Origin: Sipunculus nudus | Taxonomy: Eukaryota > Annelida > Sipuncula > Golfingiida > Sipunculidae | Assembly: GCA_026874595.1 (NCBI GenBank) | Contig: CM049307.1 | Location: 1,389,579 to 1,453,578, forward strand | Direction: 5' to 3' | Length of the DNA stretch: 64,000 bases | Shown here: in pieces, positions 34,140 to 44,973 of the stretch | How positions within the stretch are numbered: position 1 is the stretch's first letter | Layout: every line of letters begins with the position of its first letter | Made by a program: the position numbers and the translations under genes | The notes under the pieces: generated by a model | The model's database searches: none | What the model saw: only the letters and a program-made list of their open reading frames with translations | Told to the model about the DNA's origin: nothing

Positions 34140-35255
34140 TGTTAACACTGTAACCCCTTTGCAACAATAAACAATAAATACGCAGATGTCTCCACTGCAG
34201 CTTTAATCATTCTTCCGATACATCAGCCTTTTTTTGACATCCATTACATCAGCTGTTTGAATTACCTCAGCTGCGTGATAACTGAAACAGTGGAGATATT
34301 ATTAAGAATTTCTCTATTTACTTCACACATATAAACATTTGAAACATACTATAGACTAAATGACATAAATCAGTTTAAAGTTTACTCCTCTGGAAAATAC
34401 AGGTCTGTTATTCATTTCCTTCAAAGATATCCTTGAGTGTGGCATAAGTATATATGTAGATGGGAAATACTGTGTATGAAAACAGTTAAATCTAATTTAC
34501 ACCTAATATAACATACTGAGAAGGATCAAGAAATCTGCACATAACTGTAACAATTACCCAGATAAGTATTACCCTGACCAAGAACTTAAACTTGTCATAA
34601 ATAGACTCACAGATATTCTGATGAATGTACTTGTAACCAGTAAGACAATAACATTCTTCAGTGATACGTTAATCATATGCAACCATCATAACGTCAGATA
34701 CTGCCTTTGTTTACTCCCAGACATAGTCTAGATGCGGATTATACATGGGTAAAAACACCCCGGGGATTATACATGGAGAATAAACTCTCAGGCATAAACA
34801 TCACATCTCATCGTTATGCGAGCCGAATTTACGTTCTCAAATGTAACAACATTTACCATTAAAGTTGATAGCAGTACCCTGGGCTTACTACTCTAAATAC
34901 AGATTCACGAAACTGCTAAATGCCGCTGAGAAATGTTTAGCGAAATATATGTTTAGCCTTTAACGTCCACTGGGATACAACTGATCCTGAATGACAGCCT
35001 GTAATAACAAGATCTACTGATGCAACAATGCTATAATTTACTCCTACCATGTGCGCCACGTCGGCTTGGGGCTTTAAACACAACAAATTTCCATGATGAA
35101 ATGATAACATTGAAAACAACACAGCAAACCGCCATGAGTCAAACAAGAAACAGTTCTCTAGTGCCGTGAGGTAAATAAGCCTCACTGAGTTACCGTAAAG
35201 AATAGAACCACATGCGTTATGCATGAAAACACATCAAACTATCGTGACCGTTACA
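34140..35255 (-). repeat. BEL/Pao 5' LTR (about 1.1 kb)
   Basis: The + strand segment starts TGTTAACACTG and ends GTGACCGTTACA, so in element sense it begins TGTAACGG and ends GTGTTAACA. The outer edge abuts LINE-A coding sequence (35256). Just inside, the minus strand TGGTGCAAGTGATAC (about 34117-34131) is a candidate primer-binding site. An internal 178 bp (34444-34621) is repeated in the 3' LTR remnant. Confidence 0.7.
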
Positions 35256-35700
35256 GAGACACAGTCATAGGTGAATAGAGAGTACAGCTTTTGTGAAAGC
35301 ATACAACCCAGGGTACTCCAGTGTTTAAGACCAGTTCTTCAGAAATAATGTTACCAATCTTAAATACTTGAATCTGATTTGTTAAAAAGTCTAAGATCCA
35401 GTTACACATGTTAATATTAAATCCCTTTTCTAATAGTTTTCTGATTAATTTATTTGGAAGGAGAGTGTTAAGGGCTGAGCTGAAATCAATGAATAAAACC
35501 CTTGCATAGGTAGATTCTCGTAAGTCGAGATGTATAAATATATGGTAAAGTGTGAATGCTACAGCGTCATCTGATTAGCGGTTACTATGATAGGCGAACT
35601 GAAAAGGATGAATGGTTTCTGAAATACAGCATTTGAGATAATGTAACACCAGTTGCTCAAAACTCTTGGCAATTACAGAAGTTAGAACACAATACATAAA
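35256..35700 (-). pseudogene. LINE-A 5' part: reverse transcriptase fingers and palm
   Basis: Minus-strand frames give VIAKSFEQLVLHYL, FQFAYHSNR, a stop, SDDAVAFTLYHIF, ARVLFIDFSSALNTLLPNKL (catalytic Asp) and WILDFLTNQIQVFKIG. They continue TGVP and, after a frameshift, GCMLSQKLYSLFTYDC, where the BEL LTR interrupts it. These are reverse transcriptase blocks 2-4 of a CR1-superfamily LINE. The next blocks lie at 26322 and below. Confidence 0.78.
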
Positions 35701-35905
35701 TATTATGTATTACATATCAGACAATAATCATGGCATAATCTTCAGCTATGAGCAATATGGATCACTATGTTATCACAAAAACCAGGCACAAACTGAGCAC
35801 CATGTAAATATTGTTAAAATATGTCCTCAGTTTTATCTTTTTTAAGATTTCACATTCATTTATTGAGAATGTGCATGAAAAATTTGGTTTTGTGTGGATT
35901 CAGTC
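35701..35905 (+). other. Unassigned intron sequence
   Basis: AT-rich; nothing recognised. Confidence 0.4.
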
Positions 35906-36095
35906 CTACTTCAGTTTTCTCACTCTTGTCCTACTTTTTCTATATTTCCACTTGCTTTTTGCCCTACTTTTTCTATATTTCAACTCCAACATTTGCGCTT
36001 CTTTTTTCTGTATTTCCAATCCTGCTTTTACCCTACTTCCTATATTTCCACTCTGACTTTTACCCTTTTTTTTCTCTATTTCCACTCCTGGTTTT
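35906..36095 (+). repeat. Pyrimidine-rich ~32-bp tandem units before exon 4
   Basis: About six degenerate copies of 'cctactttttctatatttccact' run to 95 bp before the exon 4 acceptor. They explain the Phe/Leu/Ser-rich short open frames in all three frames. Confidence 0.8.
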
Positions 36096-36180
36096 ATAAG
36101 GGTGTGTGTGACTGCCTGATGTATTGTTACAGTATTATAATGGATGGCCGATACATGACATTTGCTTTGTAATTAAACAG

Positions 36181-36259
36181 GCCTGTCCGCATGACCATGA
36201 GCCTCAGTGACAACCTTAACATGCCTGGATCTAGAACCCCTTACTTCTTCAAATACAAG
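36181..36259 (+). CDS. Molybdenum hydroxylase (XDH/AOX family), exon 4 of 5 seen
   Basis: This 79-bp exon lies between ttgtaattaaacag and GTAGGT. Its first base completes Arg from exon 3, giving RPVRMTMSLSDNLNMPGSR and then TPYFFKYK. It aligns with the family segment PVR-L-R-E-(D/N)-M--TG-R-P-----YKVGF. It ends at a codon boundary that fits exon 5 (YK then VGF). It is the only copy with a proper 3' splice site; the 88-bp array downstream repeats its last about 58 bp plus donor. Confidence 0.9.
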
Positions 36260-37430
36260 GTAGGTACTGTCAGGGTTCATGAACTTGAGCCTCAGTGACA
36301 ACCTTAAAATGCCTGGATTTTGAATCCCTTACTTCTTCAAATACAAGGTAGGTACTGTCAGGGTTCATGAACTTAAGCCTCGGTGACAACCTTAACATGC
36401 CTGGATTTTGAATCCCTTACTTCTTCAAATACAAGGTAGGTACTGTCAGGGTTCATGAACTTAAGCCTCAGTGACAACCTTAACATGCCTGGATTTTGAA
36501 TCCCGTACTTCTTCAAATACAAGGTAGGTACTGTCAGGGTTCATGAACTTAAGCCTCGGTGACAACCTTAACATGCCTGGATCTAGAACTCCTTACTTCT
36601 TCAAATACAAGGTAGGTACTGTCAGGGTTCATGAAGTTAAGCCTCAGTGACAACCTTAACATGCCTGGATTTTGAACCCCTTACTTCTTCAAATACAAGG
36701 TAGGTACTGTCAGGGTTCATGAACTTAAGCATTAGTGACAACCTTAACATGCCTGGATCTAGAACTCCTTACTTCTTCAAATACAATGTAGGTACTGTCA
36801 GGGTTCATGAACTTGAGCCTCAGTGACAACCTTAACATGCCTGGATCTAGAACTCCTTACTTCTTCAAATACAAGGTAGGTACTGTCAGGGTTCATGAAC
36901 TTGAGCCTCAGTGACAACCTTAACATGCCTGGATTTTGAATCCCTTACTTCTTCAAATATAAGGTAGGTACTGTCAGGGTTCATGAACTTAAGCATCAGT
37001 GACAACCTTAACATGCCTGGATTTTGAATCCCTTACTTCTTCAAATACAAGGTAGGTACTGTCAGGGTTCATGAACTTGAGCATTAGTGACAACCTTAAC
37101 ATGCCTGGATTTTGAATCCCTTACTTCTTCAAATACAAGGTAGGTACTGTCAGGGTTCATGAACTTGAGCCTCAGTGACAACCTTAACATGCCTGGATTT
37201 TGAATCCCTTACTTCTTCAAATACAAGGTAGGTACTGTCAGGGTTCATGAACTTAAGCCTCAGTGACAACCTTAACATGCCTGGATTTTGAATCCCTTAC
37301 TTCTTCAAATACAAGGTAGGTACTGTCAGGGTTCATGAACTTGAGCCTCAGTGACAACCTTAACATGCCTGGATTTTGAACCCCATACTTCTTCCAATAC
37401 AAGTTAGGTACTGTCAGGGTTCATGAACTT
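36260..37430 (+). repeat. 88-bp array repeating exon 4's end and its 5' splice site
   Basis: GTAGGTACTG occurs at 36260, 36348, 36436 and so on to a degraded GTTAGGTACTG at 37403, giving 13 periods (1,143 bp, one base short of 13 x 88). Each unit holds about 30 bp of intron, then CCTCAGTGACAACC...TACTTCTTCAAATACAAG from exon 4. Two unit types alternate: one keeps GGATCTAGAAC (open, GSRT), while the commoner GGATTTTGAATC has an in-frame TGA. All but the last keep a consensus AAG|GTAGGT donor. Confidence 0.96.
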
Positions 37431-38144
37431 GACAACTTTGACATGCCTGGATCCAGTACACTCCCGAGGCAGCGGAAATCTTGCGCTTCTAAAGAAGCAA
37501 CTGATTTTCAAGCTGCCTGCTTTGACCGTTTATGATACATTTAGATGGTGGTTTGTTGTCCGCTGAAATAAATGTGCATATGATGTGACAAGCAGCCAAC
37601 CAGATGCCAATGAACAAACACTCGTCAGGCATCCTGGCTCCACCCAGATTCAAGCAGCACTTGATGACAGTTTATTGTCAAATTTTAATTGCTCCCTCTG
37701 CATTCTCACATCATCAACCAATTCGATTATGACATTATGACTGTGTTAGCGTAGCCATGTATCTGTTGTCTGCAGAACTGAAACCAGCCAGAAAGGTGTA
37801 CACGCAGCCTTTGTTTTTACATTTCGTTTGAATTGATAGCTCACCAGCCAGGCATCCTATGTGCCCAAGGCCCTAAGCAAACCACGTCTTGGGCCATTCT
37901 CTCTGAGCCTGTGGCCTGTTCAGACGGTTACGGCGGCGATGAGCTGTCACTCAAAATGAAATGAACAACATTGACTTCGTGTATTCCTCTCTTAGCTGTG
38001 TCTTCCAGCACAAGGTCTCATCTGATTGGACAAAAATACAGTGCTCCCCTCTGGTGTAGCAATTCAGGATATGAGGTCATAACAAACAGCGCTTACGATA
38101 TAGGTAGTAGGCCTAAGGTAAAGTGCTGTGTAAAGAGCGTGGGA
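37431..38144 (+). other. Unassigned intron sequence
   Basis: This stretch separates the 88-bp array from two outlying exon-like copies. No gene or mobile-element family is recognised. Confidence 0.45.
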
Positions 38145-38262
38145 TCTAGAAGCCTTTACTTCTTCCAGTACAAGGTAGGTACTGTCAGGGTTTATGAACA
38201 TAAGCTTCAGGGACAACTTTGACATGCCTGGATCTAGAAGCCTTTACTTCTTCCAATACAAG
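38145..38262 (+). repeat. Two outlying exon 4-derived copies
   Basis: GGATCTAGAAGCCTTTACTT...TACAAG|GTAGGTACTG appears twice (donors at about 38174 and 38261). Both keep an open frame (GSRSLYFFQYK), unlike most copies in the main array. Confidence 0.85.
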
Positions 38263-38607
38263 GTAGGTACTGTTGTCTGGTATACCGTATAATCCCTGTA
38301 TTCAGGATAATAATGGATTTAATGTTGTCTGGTTTACTGTATGATCCCTGTATTCAGTATAATAATGGTTTTAATGTTGTCTGGTATACTGTATGATCCC
38401 TGTATTCAGTATAATAATGGATTTAATGTTGTCTGGTATACTGTATGATCCCTGTATTCAGTATAATAATGGATTTTATGTTGTCTGGTATACTGTATGA
38501 TCCCTGTATTCAGTACAATAATGGACTTAATGTTGTCTGGTATACTGTATGATCCCTGTATTCAGTATAATAATGGTTTTAATGTTGTCTGGTATACTTG
38601 TTGACAG
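38263..38607 (+). repeat. 52-bp tandem array running into exon 5's acceptor
   Basis: About seven copies of a unit with 'tgttgtctggtatactgtat', 'gatccctgtattcagtataa' and 'taatgg'. The last partial copy, tgttgtctggtatacttgttgacag, supplies the 3' splice site of exon 5. Confidence 0.93.
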
Positions 38608-38725
38608 GTTGGTTTCAGTGCTGATGGCAAAATCAACACAGTTGTTGCTGATGTTTATTGTGATAATGGTCACGTAGAATACAACAGTTTCTTAGTCCCT
38701 CAGACCTTGTGGGCTATGGATTCAG
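38608..38725 (+). CDS. Molybdenum hydroxylase (XDH/AOX family), exon 5 of 5 seen
   Basis: This 118-bp exon lies between acttgttgacag and GTATG, starting in phase with exon 4. The translation VGFSADGKINTVVADVYCDN continues to SFLVPQTLWAMDS, aligning with VGF---G-I-AL-VD-Y-N-G and ---ERALFHMDN of XDH. The Arg of that ER-AL segment (bovine Arg880, which binds substrate) appears to be Gln here. Together with the Leu in exon 3 this argues for a non-purine substrate. One base is left over for a next exon that I could not find in the remaining 25 kb. Confidence 0.88.
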
Positions 38726-39976
38726 GTATGTTGAAAGTAAATTACAGTATGCTCAGTGTGCATAAAATTTATTTATAAATTATTGTGTAGCATGATACAG
38801 AGCAGTTTATGTTTAATATGGTGGCATACATCTAACTGCAGTGGGTGTAGACAACTAATACAAGACAGTAAGGAAGTATAATTCACAACACACCACAACA
38901 CACATGTTTAGCTGACTGAATCTGAGCTATAGAGATCACTATTTGTCCTTCATTCATCTGTCTTTCTGGTCATCCATTAACAGGACAAAAATCTGAAATG
39001 AAAGGCTGAGGAACTTTGAACTTCATATGCTGACAGGTCTTGATTGGTTCTGTGTTAACACAAAGAAATAGGTCACTGTGTAATATATTTTCTGAGTTAT
39101 GAAGCAAAATATTCAAAAGCCATTGTCCATCTTTAACAATGTACAAATCATAACTGTAAGAGGAACTTCAAACTTCACACGCAAACTGGTCCAGATGGGT
39201 CCTCTGGGGGCTCATTCACAGTGACCTGTAATCCGTATATTTTGGAACGAAAACCTCAAAAGGCATTGTCCTTTGCAAAGGGGGCACAAACCATAACAGG
39301 AAGCCCCAGGATGTTTACTGTTTTTCCAGTAGATAATCCACTACTTTAGATAATCTGCACCCTCATTTGAATATAAGCCACCATTTTAGGGGGGACATAA
39401 CCCTGTGCATAAAAGGCACCCAGTTCTGGCCAAAATCCTGAATTTTGCAATATGCATTAGTTGTAGTCATGTGGAGGTAAACTTTGCTAGTCAGGCTGAC
39501 AAATTGGTTAGATCTTTTACAGGGAAAAGCTAAAGTCTTCTTCTCCAAAACTGTCAATCTGAATTGTTTAACTTTTTCATAGAACTAATCCCAGAGATAA
39601 GCTCTTTTAAGTTTGCTCAAATAGTTCCAGTTCAGTGATTTTTGGCCATGTTACAGAATGCTTAACTATGTCATTTGGCCAAATAAGCCAACCAACTGAC
39701 ATGACTGTCTCAGAAACAGCTGGAACTAGCATAACCTGATATTATGCAGATATCACATGACTCATACTTGAAATGAGGTTTTTGTGTGGTTTTACCTGCA
39801 TCTATCTATTTATTACAGGCGGAAACTAATAATTTTAGCATGTTTCAGCCACTACTGTAAAAACATTTTTTTTTATGAGACAGTCACACTACATTATATA
39901 ATACTTCACAAGAATAAACCTACTGTAGCTAGGGTTCTCTAACATCTATAAGAACATATGGGGTTCATTGATATTT
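38726..39976 (+). repeat. Decayed B/C-like repeat fragments
   Basis: Diverged phrases include a broken 5' end (catgtttagctgactgaatctgagctatag, about 38905-38935) and family C wording (cttctccaaaactgtc, aatagttccagttcagtgatttttggcca). No coding content. Confidence 0.5.
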
Positions 39977-40367
39977 AGCTCAGCTGACTATAGGTCATAT
40001 CTGAGCTATAGTCCTGTTCCTTTGTCCTTTGTCAGTCCGGCTGTCTGGCCGTCCAGCCGTTAACAGGGCACGTTTTAAAACCGGTGGACCTACGAATCCA
40101 AAACTTTGCATACCATTAAATATCCCAAAAATCTCCTACCATACCGAAAATTTGGTCATTAGGACTTTGTTCCTTTGAGATATTCAAGAAAAACCTCTGT
40201 TTTCATTAAAAAAGCCATTGTTACACTTCAGGGCTGCCTAATATCAAAAATACTGATCTGTTTTTGATCATATTTAGTATTCATATACTTCCACACATTT
40301 TCTATGAATATACAAAAAATTAGGTCAGTATTGTGTATTATTTTGGCCCAAATATAATGCAATTTTT
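39977..40367 (+). mobile_element. HINE-like element A5, 5' part, cut by A4
   Basis: The 5' hairpin start at 39977 (agctcagctgactataggtca) and a GTCC/GTCT-like tract (40025-40060) are followed by A module sequence. It stops at ...aatataatgcaattttt, where A4 begins. No clear continuation was identified after A4. Confidence 0.65.
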
Positions 40368-42931
40368 AGCTCAGCTGACTATAAGTCATCTGAGCTATAG
40401 TCGTGGTCCATTGTCCATCATCCGTCCGTCTGTCGGGCCATCCATCCGTCCGGATGTCCGTCCATAAGACTAGCAGGTTTCAACACCGTTGGACCTACAA
40501 ATCTGAAATTTGGCATACAGTTAGATGTCTCCAAAATCTCCTATTATGCCGAAAATTGGGTCAATAGCACTTTGTTCCTTCGAGATATTAAGGAAAAACC
40601 TCAATTTTTTATTAGAAATCTATTATCACACTTCAGGACTGCCTAATATCAAAACCACTCATCTGGTTTTCTTCATATTTACCATAAATATTCCTCTATA
40701 TAGTTTCTATGTACATGCCAGAAATAAAGTCAGTATTATTTAATTTTAAAAAGTTATGGGCCCAAACAAAATGGACTCTGTAAAAAAATCAGGAAGATAT
40801 TTGGTCACTTAAGACCAAAAGTGTTAAAGGTAGGGACTTTTTTTCAGTAATACAACTTTAATGAATCAAAATTTAATTGTTTACCAAAAATTAGATCCAA
40901 ATCTGTTAAATTTTTTGGCAAAAATATAAAATTGGTACCTTAAATTTTGCCCAACTTTGGCCACGGCACGTTTTTTTCCTGTAAGTACTGTGGATTTAAT
41001 TTTCACAGCATGTACACATAAGGATTTAATCTGTTAAAATCTTAAATTTGAAAATAAAAGCTGCAAAATTAGGCTAGTTATTGAATTTTTTGGAGGCTCT
41101 TGATGTATTCCCTTACATTGTCAAGCAATCCACGTTGATGACTGTAGGTCATTCAGTGCATATCTCTATGCTACCCAGGCTGTTGGCATAATTTTAGATG
41201 TCCCCAAAATCTCCTACCATACCAAAAATTTGGTAATTAGGACTTCGTTCCTTGGAGATATTAAGAAAAAACCTCCATTTTCCATAAAAAAAGCCATTGT
41301 TACACTTCAAGGCTTACTAATATCAAAACCACTGATCTGTTTTTGATCATATTTAGTATTCACATTCTTTCATACATTTCCTATGAACATACGAAAAATT
41401 AGGTCAGTATTGAGTATTATTTTGAAGTTATGGGCCAAAATATAATGCAATTTTTTTTTAAATCAGGAAATATATTTACTCACCTTACATGAGAATTGCT
41501 GAACCTAGAGACTTTTTTTCAGGAATATAACTTTATTTAATCAAGATTCAATTGTTTACCCAAAATTAGATCTGAATTTTGCAAATTTTTCAAGTTATAA
41601 GCATAAATAAAAAATCAATACCTTAAATTTTGTCCAACTTTGGCACTGTTGATTTAATTTTCACAGCATATATACATAAGGATTTAATCTTTTAAAATCT
41701 GAAATTTCAAAGAAATTGATTGGAAAGAATAGCTTTTATTCATGTTTTCATACACCATGTCAAGTGTTGTTTACATCTAGCCCACCTAGTAGTACAGCCT
41801 TCACTTGCATTATGTAACCGACCCCAGGCAGCTTGCCTTGGCTCAGCTTGGCCATTACTAGCAGGCTTCCCCTCTGCCCTGCACTGCCCCCCCCCCCCCC
41901 CCAGATTGTGCATTAACTAGATGAATGTTATAATTTTCTGTATTTTATTTTATTCTTGGCTATGCTACATTTTAGATTTTGTATTGTACCACCAGGGTTA
42001 CAATGATTACAGTGCACATTTAATTGTGTCCACAAAGTGGTGTATTGCTATGAAAGTGTGGATGTTCATCAGATAAGTAATTCCTTATTTCAGAAGAGTA
42101 AAAACTTCCCAAGGTGTGAAATTGAATATTAATTCCAGTAATAAATTATAGCTGAGATAGTAATTAGCACAATGATATTGTCTGTTCCTCATTCAACCAA
42201 CAGTGTGTATACTTTATTTGAAAAGATGTTTTTATATTATCAAATTTACTGAATCTTTTATTTCATTTCAGTGAATAAAATTAAGCATGTACTAAAAACT
42301 CCAATGTGCAAAACTTGTTAATAGAGATTCAAGGAATAATCTTGCCATGTTGTGGCATTATTTTCTTTTAAATTCAGTTTAAACATTTGTGATTTTAAAA
42401 TAATAAAATAGATGTGTATGCATAATATGACCCAATATGAGCTACACTCTGGATATATAATGATGGCAACTGAGAATTCTAATTTTTTAACTTATATTTT
42501 CAGTTTTTTTATTACAAATTTATAAAACTTGTAAATAAAAAAAAAATGAATCAGATAAAAACTATTAATGGAAAAAGTGGATATGCTAAAAAAAGAGTCT
42601 TATATATAAACTTAAATGCATCATTCTCTTGAAAGTGAAATAAAGGTATTAGTCCATTCTTTTCACTTGCCTGTCCATCTGTAAATTTTTCATATGCATC
42701 ACAGTATCTCAAAACTATTACTGTTTTTCTTCATGACAGTCTCGTCAGAGTATTAGTTTGCAATCATATATTTAGAACTTTACTATAACCAAGTAGGAGG
42801 GCCCCTTTCCTCTCAGCTTCTCATATGCTTATATAAATGAAAAACATTTCAATATTTTCAATATTTTCATATTTTTGCATTTGGTAAAAATTTCAAACTT
42901 CAGCTGAGCGCCGTGACCCATGGGTCCCTTG
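40368..42931 (+). mobile_element. HINE-like element A4
   Basis: The 5' hairpin is at 40368-40396, with a GTCC/GTCT tract at 40425-40465. The 3' end is CAGCTGAGCG, a perfect GACCCATGGGTC palindrome and CCTTG at 42931. It carries two related internal modules and is non-coding. A C-run occurs at 41887-41903. Confidence 0.75.
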
Positions 42932-43485
42932 TTGGTAAAGTTATAGAAAGCTGAACTTGGTCATTTGGCCAAGTAAGCTAGTATCAGACTGTGGGCTGTA
43001 ATAGTCTTCCGCTGCAAAACTGTATTTTGAAATTCTTTAACATTGCCCAAATATGAATTTTAGGTGGCCTTTGTTCACTCAATTAATTTTTTAACCTTGA
43101 ACATTAAAGATTGTGAGATATTCAGGTTAACACAGATTGTGAGCTACAATTGTTAAATGCATCTGTGCACATAGCCCAAGAGTGGTTTGAAGTATCTGCC
43201 TGAATCTCTCATGTCCATTGGCTTCGATGTCTTTCCCTACACAGGACTGGTGGTGCCACATACAACCATTTTGTGTTGTGTATATCCATGCCAGTATTTC
43301 AGGAGTGATGTTTGTGCAATAGGTGCTTATACTCAGGTTTAAAATGTTTAGAACTTGCATTTTACATATACATGCCACATGTGTGCTTGAAAAGTTATGT
43401 CCAGCATAGAAGCATTATACCTGATGTATATCCCATAGCACAGGTTTGCATTAGGCATGTAGGCCTTGTTATTGGTTGAACAGTA
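42932..43485 (+). repeat. Family C fragment (copy 3, 3' part)
   Basis: Phrases such as 'gctgaacttggtcatttggcc' and 'cttgaaaagttatgtccagcatagaagcattatacctg' match copies 1 and 2. It ends ttaggcatgtaggccttgtt, the C terminus (stem-loop then TTGTT). Confidence 0.7.
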
Positions 43486-43559
43486 TTTCCTTAATTGAAA
43501 TGTTAATAGTAATTCAAGGAGTAATACAGAAGATGCCATATTGGGGTAATGTAGCTTTT

Positions 43560-43735
43560 TTGGTTCAGCTGGCTGAAAATCAAGTGAGGTATAGGAATGG
43601 CACTTTGTCAGTTGTCCCTCCGACGGGGAGGTTTTTTTTTTTTTTTTTTTTTGTGAAGGTAACTGCCTCCATTTTTTAATGCTTTGCTTAACTAAGTATA
43701 TGTACATCTGCAGAGTTCTATTCTGGTTTCCGACT
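43560..43735 (+). repeat. Decayed B-type 5' end
   Basis: 'ggttcagctggctgaaaatcaagtgaggtatag' resembles the common 5' hairpin region. A run of about 20 T follows at 43631-43652. Confidence 0.5.
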
Positions 43736-44025
43736 GTGACAGGGGCTTATATCTGATTTTTTCTGGTGTCAACCAGGTTCAGTATACCACTCCTGCTGTC
43801 CCTGGGTGTGTGTCATCCCCATGACTGGGTCATAACACCGAGGAACCCCCAAAAGGCTTACTCTTTGTGAGTGAAACACAACTGATGGGCACAGTCTCCC
43901 AATTATGCCTGCAGAGTGCTCACCCTGGGTGGGGGCCAACTGTGAAAAATCTCACCGTCTTGGTTGAGACTCAACTCATGATCTTCCGGCTTTGAGTCAT
44001 GCGCTCTACCCCTGATCATGAGCCA
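43736..44025 (-). mobile_element. tRNA-derived SINE-like unit
   Basis: On the minus strand from about 44025, GATCAGGGGTAGAGCGCATG resembles a tRNA D-arm/A box. About 35 bases on, GAGTTGAGTCTC resembles a degenerate B box (GGTTCGANTCC). A non-tRNA body follows. I infer a Pol III-type SINE; the 3' tail is not clear. Confidence 0.5.
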
Positions 44026-44524
44026 CAGAAGTCAGTTATCTGACAGGCAGTTAGCAGGGCATAAATTGTAACTGGCAAACCTTAAAACTTGTCCCTGAAT
44101 ATCGAGGTAGGTTAATATAAAATCTCTGTGGAAACATGAAATTATGTCACTGCAACCTATATCCTCCGAGCTATGTGGCTTGTAAGTACCCACCAGAATA
44201 ATTAAAAATTTGATACAAAACCTCCAGTATCTTGATAATTAATGCATGAATTTTCCATGAATCTTGCCTTGAATATTGACCATGACTAGGTTTGTCAGTT
44301 CCTAAAAAAACTGTGGGGCCACCTGTATTTTATTCTAAATTTTTAGATTTCTTTTTGCTTTTGAGACAATCAAATGATAGCTTTTATATAAATGTCAGTT
44401 TCTCAGCTGCTGTTTCATCCTGTGTCCTAAAACCCTGTGTGTTTATTGATTATGATTGGTTTCTTCAGTTCCTGAAGACTGGTGTTGCCACCTGTATTTT
44501 TTATCTATATTTGATGCAGTTTTT
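44026..44524 (+). repeat. Family B fragment
   Basis: It contains B phrases (taaattgtaactgg, gaaattatgtcactg, cctccgagctatg, gtacccaccagaataatt, tccagtatcttgataattaatgcat) and is truncated at both ends. Confidence 0.6.
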
Positions 44525-44763
44525 AGCTCAGCTGACTGTAAGTCAGCTGTGGTATAGAAATGGTGCTTTGTCAGTTGTCTGTCCGGCCGTCCGTTAGCAG
44601 GGCAAAAATCGTAACAGCTGGACCTAGAAATTTCTAAGTGAATATCCAGGGAGGTCAATAAAAATTCTTCCTGGAAACCTGAAATTAGGTCACTGCAACC
44701 TATACCCTCGGAGCTTTGGGGCTTGAAAGTACCCCCCCCCCCCCCCCAGAATAATAAAAAATA
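44525..44763 (+). mobile_element. HINE-like element B3, left part
   Basis: It starts AGCTCAGCTGACTGTAAGTCA with a short GTCC tract. It is interrupted at 44763 by the Gypsy element and resumes at 58385 (aatacaaaacctccaatatctt). The join 'agaataataaaaaata/atacaaaacctcc' matches intact B copies, so B3 is the pre-insertion target. Confidence 0.75.
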
Positions 44764-44973
44764 TGTAGTAGTGAGCCGGTACTCACCAAGTACGAAGATT
44801 GACTTGTCCCGCTGGAAACTTTCTCTCTTCAGCAGATGGTCGTCCGTCCGAGGTGGGTACTTAGTTCAATCTGACGTCTCGGGTTTCTTCTCGTCTCACT
44901 TCACATGGCACACCAAAAGCCAGAGGTGCTCCTGGCAGATCGTGGAGACTTAAGGACCAGACTTTCATCCACA
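44764..44973 (-). repeat. Candidate Gypsy 3' LTR (about 210 bp)
   Basis: The + strand starts TGTAGTAGTGAGCC and ends ACTTTCATCCACA; its last about 21 bp resemble the opposite element end at 58364-58384. The rest does not match there, so the LTR pair is either decayed or wrongly delimited. Confidence 0.4.

Larger units (their letters stand above)
26323..35255 (-). mobile_element. BEL/Pao LTR retrotransposon inserted in LINE-A
   Basis: On the minus strand in order: 5' LTR (34140-35255), gag start, DUF1759-type gag, zinc knuckles, [nested LINE-B], aspartic protease, reverse transcriptase, RNase H, integrase, and a 178-bp remnant of the 3' LTR. The PR-RT-RH-IN order and the residues match BEL/Pao. 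It lies antisense to the host gene in the intron between exons 3 and 4. Several frameshifts and the lost 3' end make it defective, although domain sequences are well preserved. Confidence 0.9.

Noticed and set aside
35811-36172. Phe/Leu-rich open frames resembling membrane segments
   Set aside because: They come from the pyrimidine-rich tandem repeat in three frames.
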